A DNA stretch of 64,000 nucleotides from JAGWBF01 sp965116325 (GCA_965116325.1 OZ220675.1:1-64000); one strand, 5' to 3'. Positions 29,202 to 38,802 are shown, counted from the stretch's first letter. The notes: generated from the sequence alone by a model not told the origin. Numbers and translations are program-made.

Positions 29202-29476
29202 TCTCATCTATGACAAGTCCCAGGACCGGGCCAACGGCGACGGGGTGGACTACTACACCTTCACCACCGACGGTCGCTACACGCTGGGCCTGGGCGCGCG
29301 GGACCAGACCGTTGAGCTGAAGGACGCGAACGGCAACGTGGTGGGCACGGCCGGTCCGCCGGCAGACCCGAACAAGGACCAGGTATACATCGAGTGTCTG
29401 AAGGTCACAATCAACGCCGGCGGACGGCCTGACCGGCTACTACATCCGCTTCGGCCTGACCGGGGCGGACGAGTAG
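29202..29476 (+). pseudogene. Broken copy of the N-terminal domain of the 30154 protein
   Basis: Translates to segments matching residues ~55-170 of the protein at 30154: YDKSQDRANGDGVDYYTFTT, YTLGLGARDQTVELK, DANGNVVGTAGPP, PNKDQVYIE. It has no start codon or signal sequence, lacks the short segment VALEDA-like found in the intact copy, shifts frame at the Ala-Gly-Gly codons (~29420) and ends YYIRFGLTGADE with TAG. The domain resembles PPC-type secreted beta-sandwiches. It follows the giant gene by 48 bases. Confidence 0.7.
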
Positions 29477-29639
29477 ACCCTCGGGAAAGAGCCGGAAGGC
29501 TCGAATACGACGACAGACCGGGCGGGGCAGACGCGTCTCGCCCGGTCAGCGCTTCCCCGCGTGCGTAGCTGGCCCGCTTTTGGCAGTGTCGAGCCACGCT
29601 GAGGAATCGCGCAGAACGGCCCAGTTCCGTCTACCGTGA

Positions 29640-29705
29640 GAACTGGCGAACCTCTCCCGCAGGGCCGATACCTCCTCGTCCCGCCCGCCTGTCTGGCTGG
29701 CTCAT
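29640..29705 (-). pseudogene. Kinase 5'-end remnant B
   Basis: On the minus strand an ATG at 29705 with GGAGAGAAGGAG in front begins MSQPDRR, then matches the first codons of the kinase at 5104 (DEEVSALRER) but with four extra bases (GCGG) that put them out of frame. Homology ends after about 22 codons. The divergent element copy B lies upstream. Confidence 0.7.
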
Positions 29706-29900
29706 CTCCTTCTCTCCTGGTTGCCGTCTGGATTCGGGCTTCTCGGCGGGTCCAGGGGTCATATTGTCGCTTTCGGGCTCATTTTTACAAAAACTTTTGC
29801 AAAAGAGGGGTTGCTTTTTACGTGCATGTTATATCCGGTGGCTATACTGAACCGGGTAATTGTGCGAACTCACTCTGGAGACGTTCGTTTGGCATTCGTC
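29706..29900. promoter_or_regulatory. Divergent promoter/operator, copy B
   Basis: Minus-strand order as in copy A: TGCAAAA (29795-29801) and TGTAAAA (29783-29789), 12 bp apart, beside a GTTATATCC block and TATACT at 29843-29848 facing right. The kinase side is a remnant; the right side leads into a fragment of the adhesin N-terminal domain and then the intact gene at 30154. Confidence 0.6.
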
Positions 29901-29910
29901 AGGTGCACAG

Positions 29911-30051
29911 GTGCGTATAGAGTGGCTGAAAAGCGCTATCGACGCTGGTACTTGCTACTACATCCGTTTCGGCCTGGAGACGCCTCAGGGGCGGGCTCTT
30001 AGTGCCCGCGCAGATTGCCGCCATGCCTCCACATATTTAGAGGTTGATTAG
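29911..30051 (+). pseudogene. Second fragment of the 30154-type N-terminal domain
   Basis: Reads VRIEWLKSAIDAGTCYYIRF and GLETPQG, matching VYIEWLQITIDAGTYY and YYLRFGLE of the protein at 30154 with the stretch between deleted. It lies where copy B's adhesin gene would be expected, so it is the stump of a former adhesin whose 5' and 3' parts are gone. Confidence 0.55.
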
Positions 30052-30153
30052 ACGGAAGCCATAAATGCAAACGGGTCCTGAGGCAAGGCGCTCTTTAGGG
30101 AAAGTCGCGTTGGTCCGTCTGCGTGCAGGACGGTACGGGAGGTGAAGAAGACC

Positions 30154-33100
30154 ATGACGAGCATGGGCATTCGGAACATCCGCCTGGTAGTACGCATAGC
30201 GATTCCTGCCTTTCTCATGCTGGCGGCAGTCGTCGCATTGACCTACGCCTTGCCGGCGCTGGCCCAGGAATCTGACCCGGACGGCGCCCGCGACGGCGCG
30301 GTATCGCTGGGCGCGCAGTCCCCGGATAAGGGCCGCCAGTTCTTCTACGACAAGTCCCTGGACCGCGCCAACGGTGACGGGGTCGACTACTACACCTTCA
30401 CCACCGACGACCACTACACGCTGGGCCTGGGGGCGCGCGACCAGACCATCGAGCTGAAGGTCGCGCTGGAGGACGCGAACGGCAACGTGGTGGGAACCGC
30501 CGGTCCACCGACGGACCCCAACAAGGACCAGGTCTACATCGAGTGGCTGCAGATCACCATCGACGCCGGCACGTACTACGTCCTCGTGGAGGCGCTGGAA
30601 GACGGCCAGACCAGCTACTACCTGCGCTTTGGCCTGGAGCATGCGCCGAACCGTGCGCCGGAGTTCGGCAGCGCGACATACTCCTTCTCAATAGCCGAGG
30701 ACGCGGCCAGCGGCGGTGCCGTCGGCACTGCCGCCGCCACCGACGCGGACGACGACACCCTGACCTACACCATCGAGTCGGGGAACGGCGACGGCAAGTT
30801 CGCCATCGACGGCGGCACGGGCGCCATCACCACGGCGGGCGCGCTGGACCACGAGACCACCCCGTCGTACACGCTGACCGTCCAGGCCGACGACGGCGAG
30901 GGCGGCACGGCCACCGCCACGGTCTCCGTCACCGTGACGGACGTGGATGAGTCGACCACGGGGCCGCTGGCGGGCTTCACCCTCGTGGACGCCTCGGACC
31001 AGACCGTGCTCGCCACGCTCACCGACGGCGCCAGCGTGGAGCTTGCCGACGCTGACGGCGGCAGCTACGGCATACGCGCCGACCTGGAGGCCGGAGAGAG
31101 TGCGGGCAGCGTGCGCCTGGAGCTGAGCGGCGCCAAGACCGTCTCGCGGACGGAGAGCAGCGCCCCCTACTCGCTGTACGGAGACGGCGGCGCCAACGCA
31201 CTGCGCGGCGGGTCGCTGCCCGCGGGAAGCTACACCCTGACGGCGACGGCCTACTCGGAGAGCGGGCGCGCTGGCGACCAGCTGGGGACGCTGGAGGTGT
31301 CATTCACCGTCACGCAGGCCAACCGGGCCCCGGAGTTCGGCAGCGCGACGTACAGCTTCTCCATCGCCGAGGACGCGGCCACCGGCGACGCCGTGGGCAG
31401 CGTCTCCGCCACCGACGCGGACGACGACACCCTGACCTACACCATCGAGTCGGGGAACGGCGACGGCAAGTTCGCCATCGACGGCGGCACGGGCGCCATC
31501 ATCACGGCGGGCGCGCTGGACCACGAGACCACCCCGTCGTACACGCTGACCGTCCAGGCCGACGACGGCGAGGGCGGCACGGCCACGGCCACCGTCTCCG
31601 TCACCGTGACGGACGTGGATGAGTCGACCACGGGGCCGCTGGCGGGCTTCACCCTGGTGGACGCCTCGGACCAGACCGTGCTCGCCACGCTTACCGACGG
31701 CGCCAGCGTGGAGCTTGCCGACGCTGACGGCGGCAGCTACGGCATACGCGCCGACATGGAGGCCGGAGAGACCGCGGGCAGCGTGCGCCTGGAGCTGAGC
31801 GGCGCCAAGACCGTCTCGCGGACGGAGAGCGTGGCCCCCTACTCGCTGTACGGGGACGGCGGGGAGGACGCGCTGAACGGCGAGGCCCTGCCCGCGGGCA
31901 GCTACACCTTGACGGCCACGGCCTACGCGGAGAGCGGGCGCGCTGGCGACCAGCTGGGGACGCTGGAGGTGTCATTCACCGTCACCCAGGCCAACCGCGC
32001 CCCGGCATTCGGCAGCGCCACGTACAGCTTCTCCATCGCCGAGGACGCGGCCACCGGCGGCAGTGTGGGCAGCGTCTCGGCCACCGACGACGATGACGAC
32101 AGCCTGACCTACACCATCGAATCGGGCAACGGCGACGGCAAGTTCGCCATCGACGGCGCGACGGGCGCGATCACCACCGCCGCTGCGCTGGACCACGAGA
32201 CCACGTCCTCCTACACCCTGACCGTCCAGGCTGACGACAACAACGGCGGCACGGACAACGCCACCGTCAACGTCACCGTGACGGACGTGGACGAGTCGAC
32301 GACGGGCCCGCTTGCCGGCTTCACCCTGGTCGACGCATCCGACCAGGCCGTGCTCGCCACGCTTACCGACGGCGCCAGCGTGGAGCTTGCCGACGCTGAC
32401 GGCGGCAGCTACGGCATACGCGCAGACCTCGAGGCCGGCGAGTCCGCGGGCAGCGTGCGCCTGGAGCTCACGGGCGCGAAGGCCGTCTCTCGCACGGAGA
32501 GCGCAGCCCCCTACTCTCTGTACGGGGACGGCGGCGCCAACGCGCTGCGCGGCGGGTCACTGTCCGCGGGCAGCTACACCCTGACGGCCACGGCCTACTC
32601 GGAGAGCGGTCGGGCGGGCGACCAGCTGGGCACGTTGGAGGTGTCCTTCACCGTCACGCAGGCCAACCGCGCCCCCGCATTCGGCAGCGCGACGTACAGC
32701 TTCTCCATCGCCGAGGACGCGGCCACCAACGCCGCCGTCGGCACCGTCGCCGCCACCGACGAGGACGACGACACCCTCACCTACACCATCGAGTCGGGCA
32801 ACGGCGACGGGGTGTTCGCCATCGACGGCGGCACCGGCGCGATCACGACGGCCGCAGCCCTGGATCACGAGACCACGCCCTCCTACACGCTGACGGTGCA
32901 GGCCGACGACGGCAACGGCGGCACGGCCACGGTCACCGTCTCCGTGACGGCGACGCAGGCTCCGGATCCCCTGAGCGCCATGAAGAGGGGCACAACCACG
33001 GACGGCGTGCCGTTCGTGAAGTTCCTGGAGTGGGTCCCCGCGAGTCCGCCCAGCGAAATCGATATATCCGCGCCTCAGTTGGCATCGAGTCCGATCACCG

Positions 33101-35535
33101 TGAACCCGCCCGGGCGGTACCTGCTGCCCCAGGGCCTCTGGTCCGACAACACCACCCTGTGGGTGTCCGCCAGGGGCGCCTCATTGGAAGCGGACGAGAA
33201 GCTGTACGCCTACGTGTTGAGCACCGGCGCAAGAGATTTCGACAAGGACATCCATCTGGCAGTCCCCGACCTGCCCGACCCGCCAAACATATTCGGCCAG
33301 CGGGACGGCGCCACCGGCCTCTGGATGACCGCCGACACCATCTGGGCGTCGGCAGCGTTGATCGACGATGTGCTGGCATACCACCGCACGGCGGACACGA
33401 CGGCCGTTCCCCCCATAGCCGTCGGCGACCGCAAGCCCGGCGCCGACTTCGACGCGCTGCCGGCGGGGGCCACCACGCCCGTCGGACTCTGGTCCGACGG
33501 CACCGACATGTACATCGCCGACTTCGCCAAGGGACGCATCTACGTGCACAACCTGTCCACCCAGGCCCACGTGAAGACCCTGCGCACGGCCGACGGCAAC
33601 GACAACCCCGTGGGGCTCTGGTCGGACGGGACGACCATGTGGGTGGGAGACTCCGTCGACGACAAGGTGTACGCCTACTCGTTGTCCGGCTGGACCCGGG
33701 AGCCGATGCTCGACATCGAGGAACTGGCCCACGACAACAGGCGGCCGCAGGGCATGTGGTCTGATGGGGACAACCTTTGGGTCGTGGACATGACCACGGA
33801 CAAGGTCTTCGTGTACGACCTTCCCAAAGTTCCCACCCCGGAAAAGGAAACGCGCCTGAGCAGCCTGGGCATGCGGCATGTCAACATGAAGTACTTTACG
33901 CCGAATAAGACCGACTACGTCACCAGCTCACCGAGCCGGAATGCCAGGACCATGGTGACTCCCGTAACCCTCGCCTCCGGCGCTTCGTTCGTCATCGCCC
34001 CGGCCGACTCCCAGACCCATCTTGACGGCCACTGGGTTGAGTTTGAAGACGACGGCGAGACGGAGATCACCGTCACGGTGACGTCGGCCGACAGCACGGA
34101 GACCCTGGTCTACACGATCCGCATCCTCCAGGGGGACGACAACCTGGGCATTATCGCTTCTCGCGGCCGCCTCCGGTCCTTCAGCCTGACCGGCGCCCCG
34201 GACCCGGATGTGGACCCCGATACCACCACCTACTCGGTGGAAATGCCGCCGGGCACGTACCAGACCACGGTCACGGCCACGCCGCACGTCCATGGCGTGC
34301 CCGTGTTCATCTCCCCGCCCGACGCCGACGCGGCCGACGGGCACCAGATCGACCTTGTGGAGGGAATCAACAATGTCAGGGTGACCGTCCTGGGAAGCCA
34401 GCATCGCACCTACACCTTCAACATAACTGCCGGCGAGGGTTTCACCCAGCTCAGCCTCCACGAAGGCCGTGCCTGCGCCATACGCGCCGATTCCAGCGTC
34501 GCCTGCTGGGGGGGCGATTCTTGGGCGGCCGAACGCTACCTGAGCACCGCCCCCGGCATCTACACCGACATCCGCGTCGGCGACATCTGGACCTGCGCCA
34601 TCGATCTCGACGACGTGGCGACCTGCTGGAGCGGCGCCCGCACCTACACCGTCCAGGACGTCGCCATGATCGACGTCAGGGTTGAGCGCATCTGCTGGGT
34701 GAAGACCAACGGCAACCTGGGCTGCAACATCGATCCCGGAGACACGCCCGGCGGGAAGTTCAAGTCCGTGACAATCGGCGGCAATAGCTACACCTGCGCC
34801 ATCAACATGTCCGACAATGCCGTCTGCTGGGGCCAGGACTTCTACATGGAGCAATACAAGGAGCTCCTTGACCTCATCCGCGACACCAACAACACCTACA
34901 AGCGCCTGGTCTTCGACTTCTTCCGATGCGGCCTCAAGACGGACGACACCGTCTTCTGCCACGTGCACAGCGGCAGCAGCGCCAAGTGGCTGGACGTCCG
35001 CTTCCCCCACACCTCCTGCATCGTCAAGATGAACGGCGACGCCGAGTGCCTCATGCGCGGTAAAGATCGCGACTACAGCCACCTCATAATCGCCGAGCCG
35101 CCGGGCCCCTTCGAGACGGTCTCCATCGGCGGTAGGCACGTCTGCGGCTTGCGAACGGACAACACCATCGTTTGCTGGGGCGCCGACCACCGCAACGCGC
35201 TCGACGTCCCGTCCATCGCCTCCCCCTGGGCCGACGACCCGCGGCTCCTCACGCTCGAGCTCAGCGGCGTCAGCCTGAACCGCGCCTTCAACCCGGAGGT
35301 CGGGGCCTACACCGCCTCCGTTGCCAACGCCGTCGACGAGGTCACCGTCCTGGCGCGCGCCACCAACACCGGCGCCGAAATCGCCTTCAATCCCGCAACC
35401 GACGCCGACGGCACCGACCCCGGCCATCAGGTGTCCCTGTCCACCGGCGAAAACACCATCACCGTCACGGTCACCTCCGCCGACGGAGAGGCCACGATGG
35501 CGTACACGATCACCGTCACCCGGGCCACCCCATAG
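30154..35535 (+). CDS. Secreted cadherin/propeller/RCC1 multidomain protein
   Basis: 1793 residues from ATG 30154 (GGAGGTGA about 10 bases upstream; a GTG at 30142 is the alternative). A signal sequence (IAIPAFLMLAAVVALTYAL, cut near ALAQE) leads into a PPC-like domain ~35-170, then four cadherin repeats alternating with three GFTLVDASDQ modules (~170-930). Next are 6-blade-propeller-like repeats (GLWSDNTTLWVS, GLWSDGTDMYIADF, GMWSDGDNLWVVD; ~980-1230), a cadherin-like beta-sandwich of the Phe-rich type (RLSSLGMRHVN), RCC1-like blades with paired cysteines (CAIRADSSVACWGG, CGLRTDNTIVCWGA; ~1430-1690), and a final beta-sandwich (LLTLELSGVSLNRAF). No anchor motif. Probably a released or surface-associated adhesin or binding protein. 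The cadherin/module block repeats almost identically at DNA level (30655-31980), a recombination risk. Confidence 0.88.
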   Translation: MTSMGIRNIRLVVRIAIPAFLMLAAVVALTYALPALAQESDPDGARDGAVSLGAQSPDKGRQFFYDKSLDRANGDGVDYYTFTTDDHYTLGLGARDQTIELKVALEDANGNVVGTAGPPTDPNKDQVYIEWLQITIDAGTYYVLVEALEDGQTSYYLRFGLEHAPNRAPEFGSATYSFSIAEDAASGGAVGTAAATDADDDTLTYTIESGNGDGKFAIDGGTGAITTAGALDHETTPSYTLTVQADDGEGGTATATVSVTVTDVDESTTGPLAGFTLVDASDQTVLATLTDGASVELADADGGSYGIRADLEAGESAGSVRLELSGAKTVSRTESSAPYSLYGDGGANALRGGSLPAGSYTLTATAYSESGRAGDQLGTLEVSFTVTQANRAPEFGSATYSFSIAEDAATGDAVGSVSATDADDDTLTYTIESGNGDGKFAIDGGTGAIITAGALDHETTPSYTLTVQADDGEGGTATATVSVTVTDVDESTTGPLAGFTLVDASDQTVLATLTDGASVELADADGGSYGIRADMEAGETAGSVRLELSGAKTVSRTESVAPYSLYGDGGEDALNGEALPAGSYTLTATAYAESGRAGDQLGTLEVSFTVTQANRAPAFGSATYSFSIAEDAATGGSVGSVSATDDDDDSLTYTIESGNGDGKFAIDGATGAITTAAALDHETTSSYTLTVQADDNNGGTDNATVNVTVTDVDESTTGPLAGFTLVDASDQAVLATLTDGASVELADADGGSYGIRADLEAGESAGSVRLELTGAKAVSRTESAAPYSLYGDGGANALRGGSLSAGSYTLTATAYSESGRAGDQLGTLEVSFTVTQANRAPAFGSATYSFSIAEDAATNAAVGTVAATDEDDDTLTYTIESGNGDGVFAIDGGTGAITTAAALDHETTPSYTLTVQADDGNGGTATVTVSVTATQAPDPLSAMKRGTTTDGVPFVKFLEWVPASPPSEIDISAPQLASSPITVNPPGRYLLPQGLWSDNTTLWVSARGASLEADEKLYAYVLSTGARDFDKDIHLAVPDLPDPPNIFGQRDGATGLWMTADTIWASAALIDDVLAYHRTADTTAVPPIAVGDRKPGADFDALPAGATTPVGLWSDGTDMYIADFAKGRIYVHNLSTQAHVKTLRTADGNDNPVGLWSDGTTMWVGDSVDDKVYAYSLSGWTREPMLDIEELAHDNRRPQGMWSDGDNLWVVDMTTDKVFVYDLPKVPTPEKETRLSSLGMRHVNMKYFTPNKTDYVTSSPSRNARTMVTPVTLASGASFVIAPADSQTHLDGHWVEFEDDGETEITVTVTSADSTETLVYTIRILQGDDNLGIIASRGRLRSFSLTGAPDPDVDPDTTTYSVEMPPGTYQTTVTATPHVHGVPVFISPPDADAADGHQIDLVEGINNVRVTVLGSQHRTYTFNITAGEGFTQLSLHEGRACAIRADSSVACWGGDSWAAERYLSTAPGIYTDIRVGDIWTCAIDLDDVATCWSGARTYTVQDVAMIDVRVERICWVKTNGNLGCNIDPGDTPGGKFKSVTIGGNSYTCAINMSDNAVCWGQDFYMEQYKELLDLIRDTNNTYKRLVFDFFRCGLKTDDTVFCHVHSGSSAKWLDVRFPHTSCIVKMNGDAECLMRGKDRDYSHLIIAEPPGPFETVSIGGRHVCGLRTDNTIVCWGADHRNALDVPSIASPWADDPRLLTLELSGVSLNRAFNPEVGAYTASVANAVDEVTVLARATNTGAEIAFNPATDADGTDPGHQVSLSTGENTITVTVTSADGEATMAYTITVTRATP

Positions 35536-35595
35536 GCGCCATACCCGGTCGACTGCGGGGAGAGTGGCCAGGGCGGCTGGAAACGCAGCTGCCGG

Positions 35596-35793
35596 CTGGG
35601 AGCGTCGAGCGTCCCGCCGGTCGCCGGCGATGCGTGTCGCCTCGCGGTTGATGGACACCGGCGCTCCGGTCCTGGTGTCGATGACCGCGACGCCCACCGG
35701 CGAGGTGTCGCCAGGGCCTGCGGGACCGTCCCGGCATGCCTCTCCCGTAGGGCCGATACCTCCTCGTCCCGCCCGCCTGTCTGGCTGGCTCAT
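35596..35793 (-). pseudogene. Kinase remnant C with the GAF domain deleted
   Basis: Minus-strand ATG at 35793 behind GGAGAGAAGGAG. It begins MSQPDRRAGR with the same four-base insertion as remnant B, then jumps directly to the PAS domain (DTSPVGVAVIDTRTGAPVSI, then NREATRIAGD) that in the intact kinase lies 170 codons later. Because of the insertion the start codon happens to be in frame with the PAS part. No kinase domain follows. Confidence 0.7.
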
Positions 35794-36025
35794 CTCCTTC
35801 TCTCCTGGTTGCCGTCTGGATTCGGGCCTTTCTGTGGGTCCAGGGGTCACATTACCGCTTTCAGGGCCTTTTTTACAACAAGTTTTACAGAAGAGGGGTT
35901 GTTTTTTACGTGTGTGTTATATCCGGTGGATATACTGAACTGGGTAATTGTGCCAATTGACTTTGGAGATGCTCGCGTGGCGCTCGTCAGGCGCCGGATG
36001 CTGCCAATCGAGGAGGACCTGAACA
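35794..36025. promoter_or_regulatory. Divergent promoter/operator, copy C
   Basis: TTTTACA at 35871-35877 and 35883-35889 (TGTAAAA on the minus strand, 12-bp period), GTTATATCC block, and TATACT at 35931-35936 reading right, 90 bases before the ATG at 36026, the same spacing as in copy A (86). A GAGGAGG ribosome site at 36010-36016 serves the adhesin gene. Confidence 0.6.
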
Positions 36026-37486
36026 ATGACTAGCGGAAACTGCCTGAACATCTTTGGCGCCATCCGACTGCCGCTCCTGGCGCTGGCGTTGATGGCGCTC
36101 TTCGCCGTCCTCGTGCTGGCCCTATCGGCCGTCCATCTCGCACACGCGCAGGAACCCGACACCGTTGCTCCAAAGTTTGTCAGCGCCAGGACCGACAGCG
36201 ACGGAGCCTACGTCATAGTCACTTTCAGTGAAGACATCTTTCTCAGTCCGGTCGTGCGTTATGCCATAGAAAAGCTTCAAATCAAGCCTTACCAGTTCCC
36301 CAAGGCGGTCATGGACGTGACCGTGGACGGCCATAATGACGTGCTGACCGACTACGTCTTCATTAGCGGCAGTGAGCTCTGGATGAGCCTGTCAGCCCAC
36401 GTATCCAGCGGCCAGGAAGTGAAGGTGGCCTATGACAACATATTCGCACAGTCCGGTGGGGGCATTTTCGTCGACGCTTCAGGTAATGCCGCGCCGTACT
36501 TCTCCTTCCAACCCGTCAAGAACAATTCCACTTTGTCCGGCGATATCGATAGAACGCCCGACTACGCGCTGTCCGTTAGTGAGCTCACAATCCCGGAGGG
36601 TGGCAGCGCAACGTACACCGTGGTTCTTGTATCGCAGCCCACACAGGACGTTCACGTTAGGGTGAGTCCGTTCAAGACCCTCGTAACGTCTGTCGACATA
36701 GTTCCTTTCACCCCGGACAACTGGGATACGCCTCAAACGGTCACCGTATCCACCTACGAGGACGACGACCCCTACGATGCCTGGGGAGTCGTCCACCACT
36801 ACCTGGAGTGGGATGAGGACGGATATTCGGTGACCAATGAGGACTATTGGGTGGGTATTGACGTGTTGGTGGATGACGAAGACCCCCCTCTCGCAGTGAC
36901 CGGGAACATCTTGAACGCGTTCCAAGAGGGTGGCTCGACATCCGTGGCTTCCTATACCGCGTCAGGCCCTGGAGATTCGACCGTTACCTGGTCCCTGCTG
37001 GGGGAGGACAGCGACGATTTCTCCATAAGCGATTCCGGCGTGCTCTCCTTCAACTCGCCCCCCGACTACGATAGTCCGTCGGACAGCGACGCGGACAATG
37101 TGTATGAGCTGTTCGTCGAGGCTTCCACCGATTCCTCCATCGGCTTCCTGCCCGTGGTCGTGATAGTAATTGAACGGTCGAACACCCCGGCCACCGTCGC
37201 CCCGACCATCACCGGAACCGCCCAGGTGGGACAGACCCTGACGGCCGACACGTCCGGCATCTCCGACGCCGACGGCCTGGACAACGTCTCCTACAGCTAC
37301 CAGTGGATTTCCAATGACGGGACTACTGACACCGACATCGACGGGGCGACAAGCTCCACCTACGAGGTCCAGTCATCCGACAACGGCAAGGTCATCAAGG
37401 TTCGTGTCACCTTCACAGACGATGCCGGCAGCGATGAGTCGCTGACCAGCGCGGGAACGGCTGCCGTGGTGATGGGAGGGCTATAG
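36026..37486 (+). CDS. Secreted Ig/Calx-beta-like surface protein
   Basis: 486 residues; ATG 36026 with GAGGAGG 9 bases upstream. Signal sequence of the same type as the cadherin protein at 1854 (both read IRLPLLA), cut near AHAQE. Then a bacterial Ig-like/SwmB-type domain (PKFVSARTDSDGAYVIVTFS, residues ~50-170), a 'SLTF..NWDTPQTVTV' module as in the giant protein (~185-290), a cadherin-like region (~300-395), and a C-terminal Ig-like domain of the 'P.ItGtaqVGqtLtad' type (~395-480; YQWISNDG). No anchor. First gene of a probable two-gene operon with the lipoprotein at 37496 (9-bp gap). Its promoter is element C, so it is a likely target of the kinase family. Confidence 0.85.
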   Translation: MTSGNCLNIFGAIRLPLLALALMALFAVLVLALSAVHLAHAQEPDTVAPKFVSARTDSDGAYVIVTFSEDIFLSPVVRYAIEKLQIKPYQFPKAVMDVTVDGHNDVLTDYVFISGSELWMSLSAHVSSGQEVKVAYDNIFAQSGGGIFVDASGNAAPYFSFQPVKNNSTLSGDIDRTPDYALSVSELTIPEGGSATYTVVLVSQPTQDVHVRVSPFKTLVTSVDIVPFTPDNWDTPQTVTVSTYEDDDPYDAWGVVHHYLEWDEDGYSVTNEDYWVGIDVLVDDEDPPLAVTGNILNAFQEGGSTSVASYTASGPGDSTVTWSLLGEDSDDFSISDSGVLSFNSPPDYDSPSDSDADNVYELFVEASTDSSIGFLPVVVIVIERSNTPATVAPTITGTAQVGQTLTADTSGISDADGLDNVSYSYQWISNDGTTDTDIDGATSSTYEVQSSDNGKVIKVRVTFTDDAGSDESLTSAGTAAVVMGGL

Positions 37487-37495
37487 GGGGTTGGA

Positions 37496-38638
37496 TTGAC
37501 AAGCGGGAGGCTGTTCTACTCCGGGTTGATTGCGGCGCTCTTCCTCGTCGCACCAATGCTGTTCATCGCTTGCCAAGACAGCGATGCAGGGCTGTCCCGC
37601 GCCGAGGTCCAGGAGATAGTCCGCGCTGAGATGGCCGAGTCCACAGCGCCTTCCACAGCTGAGCCCGCGCTGACATCAGCCGACGTGGAGGAGGCCATCC
37701 GCAGGGCGTTGGAGGGCATGTCGCAGCCGGACTCGGGCCTGTCCAGGAGCGAGGTGGAGGAGATAGTCAAAGCCGTCCTCAAGGACCTCCCCCAGCCTGA
37801 GCCACAGAGCGGCCTCACGTCAGCCGAGGCCGAAAAGATAGCCCGCGGCATCGTGGCTTCCATACCGCCCAAGTCCGCCCCCGCCGACTACACCAAGTTC
37901 TTCGTGGACAACGCCATCAGCCGCTACGAGACCCAGGGCCTGGAAGCTACCCTCGCTTACTACAACCGAGAACAGAGCGTAGACGGCCAGTGGTACGTCT
38001 TCATCATCGACGAGAACGATCTTGTCATCGGGCACCCGGACGCCCACCGTCTCGGTCTGGACCTGAAGGGCTGGGTGAGCATCGACGCCAACGGCTATAA
38101 CTTTGGACCGGAGATGTTGTCTGCCACCGAGGATGGCAAATGGGTGTCCTACGTGTTCAGGAATCCAGAGAGCGGAGGCGTCGGCTCAGGGAATTTCGGC
38201 GACCTGGAACTAAAGAACGTTTGGGTAGTGCGTCACGACGGACTCCTGTTCGCCTCCGGCTGGCACATCGACGCTGACGAGTTCACGAGGCAGCTGGTTT
38301 CCGTCGCGGTGGACACGTTCCGGGAGGGAGGGCTGGCTGCGACGGTCGCCTACTTCGCCAGTCCGGGGAGCGCCCTGGCCGGACTGGAAGCAGCCATCGA
38401 CTACTACAATGCCGCCGAGACCGTAGATGGGCAGTGGTTCGCCTTCATAGGTGATCCGGCCGGTAAGGTGGCGGCACACTCGGACCCGTCGAAGATCGGA
38501 CTGGACATTCAGCAACTGTTCGGTTCTGTGTCCCTCGAGGTCACGCCTGACGGCAATTGGGTCGCAACCGAGTCCCTGCGCGTGTGGCTGGCGGAATACG
38601 ACGGCTTTGTGTTCGGCTCAGGCTGGCGCCGCGAGTAG
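37496..38638 (+). CDS. Lipoprotein with coiled coil and two Cache-like sensor domains
   Basis: 380 residues from a TTG at 37496; AGGGGG 5 bases upstream and the 9-bp gap to the preceding stop favour this start. Signal peptide ends in a lipobox (LFIACQDS, Cys ~26). Two or three repeats of an acidic helical motif follow (GLSRAEVQEIVRAEM, GLSRSEVEEIVKAVL, GLTSAEAEKIARGIV), predicted to form a coiled coil. The rest holds two related domains (ATLAYYNREQSVDGQWYVFI and AIDYYNAAETVDGQWFAFI, each followed by 'gHpd...lGlDl' and '...FaSGW'), the pattern of periplasmic Cache domains that bind small molecules. It could sense ligands at the surface and be paired with the adhesin upstream. No catalytic or signalling domain is attached. 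Confidence 0.82.
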   Translation: MTSGRLFYSGLIAALFLVAPMLFIACQDSDAGLSRAEVQEIVRAEMAESTAPSTAEPALTSADVEEAIRRALEGMSQPDSGLSRSEVEEIVKAVLKDLPQPEPQSGLTSAEAEKIARGIVASIPPKSAPADYTKFFVDNAISRYETQGLEATLAYYNREQSVDGQWYVFIIDENDLVIGHPDAHRLGLDLKGWVSIDANGYNFGPEMLSATEDGKWVSYVFRNPESGGVGSGNFGDLELKNVWVVRHDGLLFASGWHIDADEFTRQLVSVAVDTFREGGLAATVAYFASPGSALAGLEAAIDYYNAAETVDGQWFAFIGDPAGKVAAHSDPSKIGLDIQQLFGSVSLEVTPDGNWVATESLRVWLAEYDGFVFGSGWRRE

Positions 38639-38666
38639 TCCGATAGATGAGCAGCGGGTAGTCCTG

Positions 38667-38682
38667 CCCCCCCCCCCCCCCC
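38667..38682 (+). repeat. 16-bp poly-C tract
   Basis: Sixteen consecutive Cs begin 28 bases after the stop of the Cache lipoprotein and end 120 bases before the ATG of the phosphoribosyltransferase. Tracts of this length are prone to slippage and can vary promoter spacing, but also to sequencing error. Confidence 0.85.
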
Positions 38683-38802
38683 GCTTCCGGGCAACAATAG
38701 AGGCCCGCACAGATGGATAGGCGGAGTGGGAGGAGCGCCAGCTCCTCGTGCTGACCGCATTGCGGCTGGGGTCGCATACGAGACCGTGGAGGAGCAGAAC
38801 GC

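Noticed and set aside
33928..35850. A 640-residue antisense frame through the 30154 protein
   Set aside because: Shadow, apart from its first ~60 codons, which belong to kinase remnant C.
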